From contig NAOQ01000409.1 of assembly GCA_002751075.1 (NCBI GenBank), forward strand, positions 34,392-44,656: a DNA stretch of 10,265 bases, written 5' to 3'. This document shows, piece by piece, positions 1 through 7,100 of the stretch. A model generated the notes under the pieces. It was not told the DNA's origin. It searched no databases and saw nothing but the letters and a program-made list of their open reading frames with translations. A program made the position numbers and the translations under genes. How positions within the stretch are numbered: position 1 is the stretch's first letter; every line of letters begins with the position of its first letter. This DNA comes from Ichthyophonus hoferi (taxonomy: Eukaryota > Opisthokonta > Ichthyosporea > Ichthyophonida > Ichthyophonidae).

Positions 1-32
1 ACAACACAACAACAACAACACAACACACAGAC

Positions 33-80
<48 letters not shown>

Positions 81-86
81 GCAGCA

Positions 87-118
<32 letters not shown>

Positions 119-792
119 AGCAGCAGCAACAACAGCAACAGCAACCCATGATGCAACAACGGCATCAACTGCAACGCCAGCTCTCTATCGGAACACAACA
201 ACAGACCCCAGCAGTTGGGCCCCGTATGCCGCCCGGCCAAGCCCTGTATTATGGTGGCCGCTACAATCCCGATGATGCACCCTATAAAGCACCCCCACCC
301 CGTCTATCTGTTTCAGGCCAACTGATAGGAGCACGCCCCTCTGAATCCCCCCAGTTACATAGCACACCTAGCGGGCCCAGCGAGGGCCCCCATGGCTATA
401 AAGGTGGTGGGCCTAGAGGAGGGGAGGCAGGCGAGACACCTGTAGGCCAGGTTGAGAGAGAGAGGGAAAGGGAAAGGGAAAGGGAGAGAGAGAGAGAGAG
501 GGAGAGGGCAGGTATACCTACTATGTACATGCGGCAGGATAAGACTGGTGGCCCACAGCCTCAAGCAATTGCTGATCCCCGTGGGGAGAGTGAGAGGGAG
601 AGGGAAAGGGAAAGGGAAAGGGAAAGAGAGAGGGAAAGAGAGAGAGAAAGAGAAAGAGAAAGAGAAAGAGAGAGAGAGCGAGAGAGACCTCAAATGGGTG
701 GAATCCCTATGGACCGGGCTTCAATGGAGCGAATGATGGTTGAGAGAAATGAAAGAGCTTTGATGGAGCAGAGACGATTATCTTATGCACAG
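1..792 (+). CDS. Exon 1 (visible part): polyQ, proline-rich and Glu-Arg repeat region
   Basis: Frame 1 is open from the first base, and two ATG codons (148-153) sit inside a continuing frame, so they are not taken as the start. Order: Thr/Gln/His lead-in, 37 uninterrupted Gln codons (34-144), a Gln/Met/Arg segment, a Pro/Gly/Ser-rich segment (about 200-450), two alternating Glu-Arg tracts, and a charged Met/Glu/Arg segment ending EQRRLSYAQ. The exon ends CAG|GTATTA at phase 0, joining exon 2 in frame. A second in-frame donor, CAG|GTGGTG at 804/805, would add VLYQ. Confidence 0.85.
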
Positions 793-920
793 GTATTATA
801 TCAGGTGGTGGGAATGGGTGGGTGGGTGGTTGTATTTATGTGCATATGTGTGTTTGTATATGTGTGTTTGTTTGCATGTATGTATGTATGTAGGTAGGTA
901 TATGTGTGTGTTTATGTGTG

Positions 921-965
<45 letters not shown>

Positions 966-3900
966 ATATGTGTATGTATATATGCATGCATTCGTCTGCA
1001 GTAATAGTAAATAATAATAGTAATAACAATAGTAACAATAGCAATAATAATAATAATAATAATAATAAGTGATAGTAACAAGAGTAATAACAGCAATAAG
1101 ATTGGCTAGAATAATGTCACAATTTTAGTGTGGTTGCTCTAAATCTATCTACTTATTCGATTGGTTATTTTTATATTTTATAATTGGCATATGGGGATGT
1201 TTAATATAATTTGCCTACCAATAACAATATACTATTAAACCAGGGGAACTCGGATATTTTTATAAATGCTTTTAATGTTTTCATGTCTTTTTTGGGTCAA
1301 TTGTTGTACAGCGTTTGCGATTAATGTGAGGAGATAAATATTAAACGCTGAAGGCATATTGTCTTACATTCAAATATATTCTATTTTTATTATTATGATG
1401 TATTATATTATATTATCTATGTATTGGTAGATATTACTAGGTTTTTTAATTGGAGAAAAACACTTTTCCATGGTAGCAGGGAGTCCCTCCCCCAAGGTCT
1501 CCTATTAAGGAGCACTCTATACCAGACCGAAAATCTATAAGTAAAGGTAAGCTAGGGATACATATATATCTCTATAGTATGTGTATATACACTCTTATAT
1601 GATATAGTACATAGTACTGTGACATATATGTATACATTGGGTCATGCGTAGAAGTATAGGTTTTATTGTACTATTATACATGCCATTCATTGTACAGCTA
1701 TACTATCATACTATTATACGATTATACTACTATACTATTACATTACCATACTATCATATCAGTTTTCTACCTTCTTTACCTATTTATATGTCTATATAAA
1801 CCCTCTATGTACACTACTATTACTGTATTACTATATTTCTATTACTATATTACTGCACTACTATTATTATATTACTACACTACAATTACTATATTATTAT
1901 ATTACTATTGCTATGTTGGTTACAGGGAGATGTGTAGAGTGTGTGTTGTACAAATAGAGAGAGAATGCAAAGGAAAGATGATGGGCGTGATCAGTTTGAT
2001 ATTATAAAGTCATACACTGATTGGTTTGTTACAGAAATGGAGCAGCAGCAATGGGCTATAGAGAGAAGATTACAAAGTGGACCATATTCACAAGGTGAGC
2101 ATTGGTTATACATACCATGATATCGTAATACCCCATATAAGGAGATGTAAAAGGGCTATATGACTGAATATTAGAAGTGTACAGGTTTTAGAAGTGTACA
2201 GGTTTTTTTTTTACCAAACTATATAGTACACACTAGATATTGGTGTAGTATCATGAATATGCTTCATGGATGATTCGTATGTGTGTTATTGGTGGGAGGC
2301 GCACCACGTAAAGTACCATATTAGTCTATATACCACCACCATTGCTACTACTACTATTGTTACTACTACCACCGTTGTCGCAACATGTTATTGCTACTGT
2401 TACGGTTATATCATTTCTTTGCACCTTCCTCTCCTTTGGAAGGCCAGCCGATCCAGTCATATCATTTGACTAGTGACACGAAGCGACCTTCCTAGAGCAA
2501 GCAATACCTATCCTATAATATTACATTGTATTATGTTATATTATATTATATTATATTATATTATATGATATTGTATGATATTGTATGGATAGTGGACTGG
2601 GGAACAACTCTCTCGCCTATCATTGGCGCTGTGGGCTACACCTGGGCCTACATTTTTCCTTCCTTCCCTCCTATCTATCTACCTATTTACCTATTGGTGC
2701 TACGACATTATGGTATATATATACCATAATGTCACAATGCCTCATATAAGGGGGTATAAAAGGGCTATATAATTGGACATTAGAGGTTTACAGGTGTTTA
2801 TCGAGCTATATAATGCACACGAGATCATAACTGGTATAGTATTATGGACATATTTCACGGATGATTTATAAGCGGGTCGTTATTGATGCAGAGCGCACCA
2901 TGTAAATTACCATATTAGTCTACACACTCTCCCGCTACTATTACTACTACTACCACCACTGCCTGTTAATATCTCTTATCTCACCTCCTCCCCCTCTGTA
3001 TATTTTTATGTTAGCTTGCTACTGTTACTCTGTTATACTATTTCTTCCCTTTCCTTTGGAAGGCCAGCCGATCCAGTCATATCATTTGACTCGTGACATG
3101 AAGCGACCTTCCTAGAGCAAGCAATAGCTATCCTATTATATTATATTATATTATATTATATTATATTATATTATATGGTATTCTATTATATTATATGGAT
3201 AGTGGACTGGGGAACAACTCTCTCGCCTATCATTGGCGCTGTGGGCTACACTTGGGCCTACATTTCCTTTTCCTTTAGTCCTTCTCCTTATCTTATAGCC
3301 TCCTTTTCTGTCTTCTCTCTCCCTCCTTTCCTCCTATCTATTTTCTACCTATCTACATACCTACCTATTTATGATTTCTCCTTCTCTGTATGTATATGCC
3401 TACCCATACCGGCAGATGCATTAACATGTTAAACAAATGATTGGAAAAATCTTATCTCTTGAGTTTGATTGGGTTGTAGGATACTTTATGCATTGCTATA
3501 GACTGAACTACTAGAGCCAGACGGTTAATGCAATTGCACTTAGATGAAATAATTAACACATCATGTACATCATGCTATTGCTTTTCTTTTTTAATCATAT
3601 AATATCATTATTCATTGTATACTATCTAGCTCTAGAATTATATATATTTTATGTATAGTCTATATGTATAGAATAACTTCAATCCACGCTTCCTAGCTTA
3701 TTTTTATTCGTAGGGAACATGTTTAATCCTTACCAATCGGCTATGACCTTGCTCTATGGGCATTTTATTCAAAGCCAGTAAACATCATACATTAAACGTA
3801 TTATATGATACCAGACCAATGGCCAGCCCCATTATAATTAAATGAGGGTGAGGCGCAAAGTGCAACTATATTATGATCGTAATTTTAGCCATGGTGTCTG

Positions 3901-4116
3901 ACATTAGGACCTCTATATGTGGTTATTTCCCTTTCGATTGTGGGGTTGATTTCAGCAATTTACCCGTGTTTTAATAGGTGGTTTTTTATAGTTTTTGAGC
4001 ATGCAAAATCCGTTAATAACGGGTTAGATTTATAATTGGTTAATAATCACCATAGTAAGAGAGGGGTAAGAGGGATAGAGGGAACTTGTAGTAATGTAAT
4101 GCTAATTACTAATCTA

Positions 4117-4148
<32 letters not shown>

Positions 4149-7100
4149 TATCTAGGTATGCCACCTGGCACTGAGGACTGGTCTCAACAATATGGCCCAG
4201 GCAGACAACCACAGGTGATTGTTTGGTTATATGAAAATGATGTGATATAGTTGGTTAGGGATTATGTGTGAACCCTGTGTGAAAGGTTTTTGTATTAAAA
4301 CAATTTTCAAAGATTTACCATGTGAATATATTGAATTTCAAGTGTTTGCTTCGATTGATTTGGTTTTAGACGATTTTCTATATATAATGGTGCTCTGTTA
4401 TAGGTATATCTATTGTGTTTTAATTGCCTCGCATGGTTTTATTGGGTATTTCTAATTTTTATAATATAAACAAATCTTTTGTTATCTGTAAGGTTTGAAC
4501 CAATGGCCTAAGGTGCCATGTAGTTAAATATGTGATCTTATTGGCGCTTTCCTAGTATCCTGTACAGATTCTATCATACCTTGCCACATGTAGTCCAAGT
4601 ACATCGCTTATATAAGACTCCAAATATAGTCAGAGTGATGGAGGATGATAGTGGTAAAGGAATAAATTATAATGGGGTGATATTATTGGTAGAATTAATC
4701 ATTGTCATAGAGACGGGTTGGATATTGTTGGTCCTGACTGATCACATCACCCTATCAGATGCCACCCAAGAGTGCGGTACCTTCCAATGGAAAGCCACAG
4801 ATGAGCCCCACACAACGCCCATCCCCTGGACCACAGTATGCTCAGGTAATATATATGCAACTGTAGTACATACATATACCATACACACCACATACACTTC
4901 CTTATTTAAAGCATCTGGAACAGACCTATAGACCAACCAATTATATTAAGGTAATATGAATACATACCAATCATATGCATGCAGTCGCGTGGTGGCCCGG
5001 TGCAAGGTGTCAAGCCAGGTACACCCTATCGTGGATACTGGAAGGAAGAGGGGCAGGGACCAATGGTATCCTACAATCCTCAGGTGCCTGGCAACCAGGT
5101 ATGACGTGGCATGTATTCCTTGTATGGCATATGTGTATAGATTCCAATCCTATCCAGTGATATTACTTTACATATTATATTTTAGAACCCCCCTTTTAAC
5201 TTACTTATCCGATTTATGTCTCTCTTGCTATTGAGTAAATATTTTAGTGGGGCTTATGGTGACGTGGTATATTTATTATTCATGTTATTATTGGTTAATG
5301 GTTTAATGGATAGGTAGATAGGTAGATCATCATATGTTAAGTTATAAGCCAACCATTGACAAGTATTAAATGGCAAGAAAGAATGACTCTATATGGATCC
5401 ACATCTATTTTAAATATAAAATTATCCAATATAAACTAATACATAAAATCTTCCCATACACCAATCATCTTACAGGCTTACGATCCACGCGATAAGGTAA
5501 GGTGTTGATATTATATATATATCATACTATGATACATAATAGTATAGTATTATACAATACAATACAACATTATAATATAATATAGTATAATATGATATAA
5601 TGTGATACAGAGTAGTATAGTATAGTATCATCTACCATAGTATAATACAACATGGTATACTATACTCTCTCATAGTATTTTCCACCCAGGTTGCCCCTCC
5701 TATACACCCTAGCCAGCCAGCTAAACCCATTTCTATGCAGTCCGAACAACAAGGTCCATACCCACCACAGAACTATCAGCCACAGTACCAACAGGTAAAG
5801 GATGTGTGTGTGTGCATGCATGTATATATATGTATGTCTGTTGTACGGTAGATTAGTTAGCAATGGTGAATCAACTCCATCTCATCCTATTACTACATCC
5901 TACTATATTTTCTATTTTTATAGCACGATTCCTCTTAAACCTCTTTCTTCTGAATCTGGTGTGCCGGATAACTAACCAATCAAAGACTTTATAATAAAAC
6001 CTAATTCCAATTGCATTTATCTTCTAAAATTACCTACCGTAATATGCAGTAGAATGTTACGATATAGTATAATCTAGGGTGATCATAATCATAAAATTAG
6101 TCATCTGAGAGGGGCTATAGGGCTAGTATAGAAATCCCTATGCCAATATGCATAAAGACTTATATATAGGCAGGCCCCCTCCTCATGATATAATATTTAG
6201 TCTAAGGTGATATAAATTATAATAGATGGTTTCACGGGAGGGCTGCAGAGCTAGTATGTTAATACGAGTACTAATCTTGGTAAATGGTTCTATTTATATA
6301 TACAGGGTCCCGCCCCTTCTTCTTTGTATGATCCTAGGGAAAAGGTAAGCTAGCTCCCTACCAACCATACCGGTTTATTCTTATGGTTGTGTATTTACTA
6401 GTGGTCTATCTTTCTCTTCTCACTCGAATCGAATCGACTTGAACCAGACTTAGCTAACTGGTGTTGTTCTGCGAATTATAAATATTTTCTGGGTTTATAT
6501 CATATGACGGTTGCTTTATTGCCTTATAGCTTTGCTGTGTAGTTATTCTATCACATCCTATATTATACAGCTATGACCTTATTCCTCTACTATCCTATTA
6601 GCTTGTTATCTAGTTATACTAACTAGATCATATTGCCTTGCTGTCTACCTATACTATACCAACTATACTATAATAACTGTACACTATACAACAGGAGATG
6701 GAGAGAGGCAAGCGGCCTCTAGAAGACGACATGAGAGGACCCCCTGGGTGGGTAGGACCAACAGGACAACCCTTCAATGGAGCCATGCCTCCCTCTAAGA
6801 GACATATCAAGTCACCTTATATGCCACAGGGTCCACCTACGGCTGCCCCAGGTAGGTGTATGTATAGTGTAGTATAGGATAGCATAGTGGAGTGTAGTAT
6901 AGTATAGTGTAGCATAATATAGTATGCTTACAATACTATACAGTAAGAGTGAGATATACTGCGGATTACTGCATTTATTTTATTATATTGTACTATACTA
7001 TACTATCCTCTACCTTACCCTATCCTACTCTACCCTTTCCCTATGCCCACAGGAGAGTACCGTTATATACACCAACAACAAGACCCTGAGAGAATGCGTA

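Larger units (their letters stand above)
2095..4155 (+). other. Intron 3 (2061 nt), contains a tandem repeat pair
   Basis: The longest intron, from GTGAGC to TATCTAG. Bases 2112-2716 and 2721-3372 are two direct copies of a roughly 600-bp sequence, described separately. The stretch 3373-4110 is AT-rich single-copy DNA in which I see nothing recognisable. A pure (AT)n run at about 4117-4142 sits just before the acceptor. No convincing extra exon was found. Confidence 0.8.

Noticed and set aside
1-150. CRISPR array or tandem regulatory repeat
   Set aside because: It is a coding CAA/CAG tract with no spacers.
355-693. Minus-strand Ser/Leu/Phe-rich reading frame
   Set aside because: It is the antisense shadow of the Glu-Arg repeats; no splice or conservation signal supports it.
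452-736. Plus-strand frame rich in Gly-Lys-Arg-Glu overlapping exon 1
   Set aside because: It reads the same purine repeats out of register. The frame from base 1 continues through polyQ and joins all later exons.
785-1096. Tyr/Val/Cys- and Asn-rich frames on both strands
   Set aside because: Translations of TG, TA and AAT microsatellites in intron 1.
1666-2007. 113-residue Tyr-rich frame
   Set aside because: A product of CTATTA-type repeats. It would need a phase incompatible with exon 3.
2112-3372. Pair of LTRs
   Set aside because: The two direct copies are adjacent with no internal region, primer site or TG..CA ends. Inverted termini fit a DNA element better.
4264-4455. 63-residue hydrophobic frame in intron 4
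   Set aside because: No splice junction joins it to the gene; AT-rich chance frame of unremarkable length.
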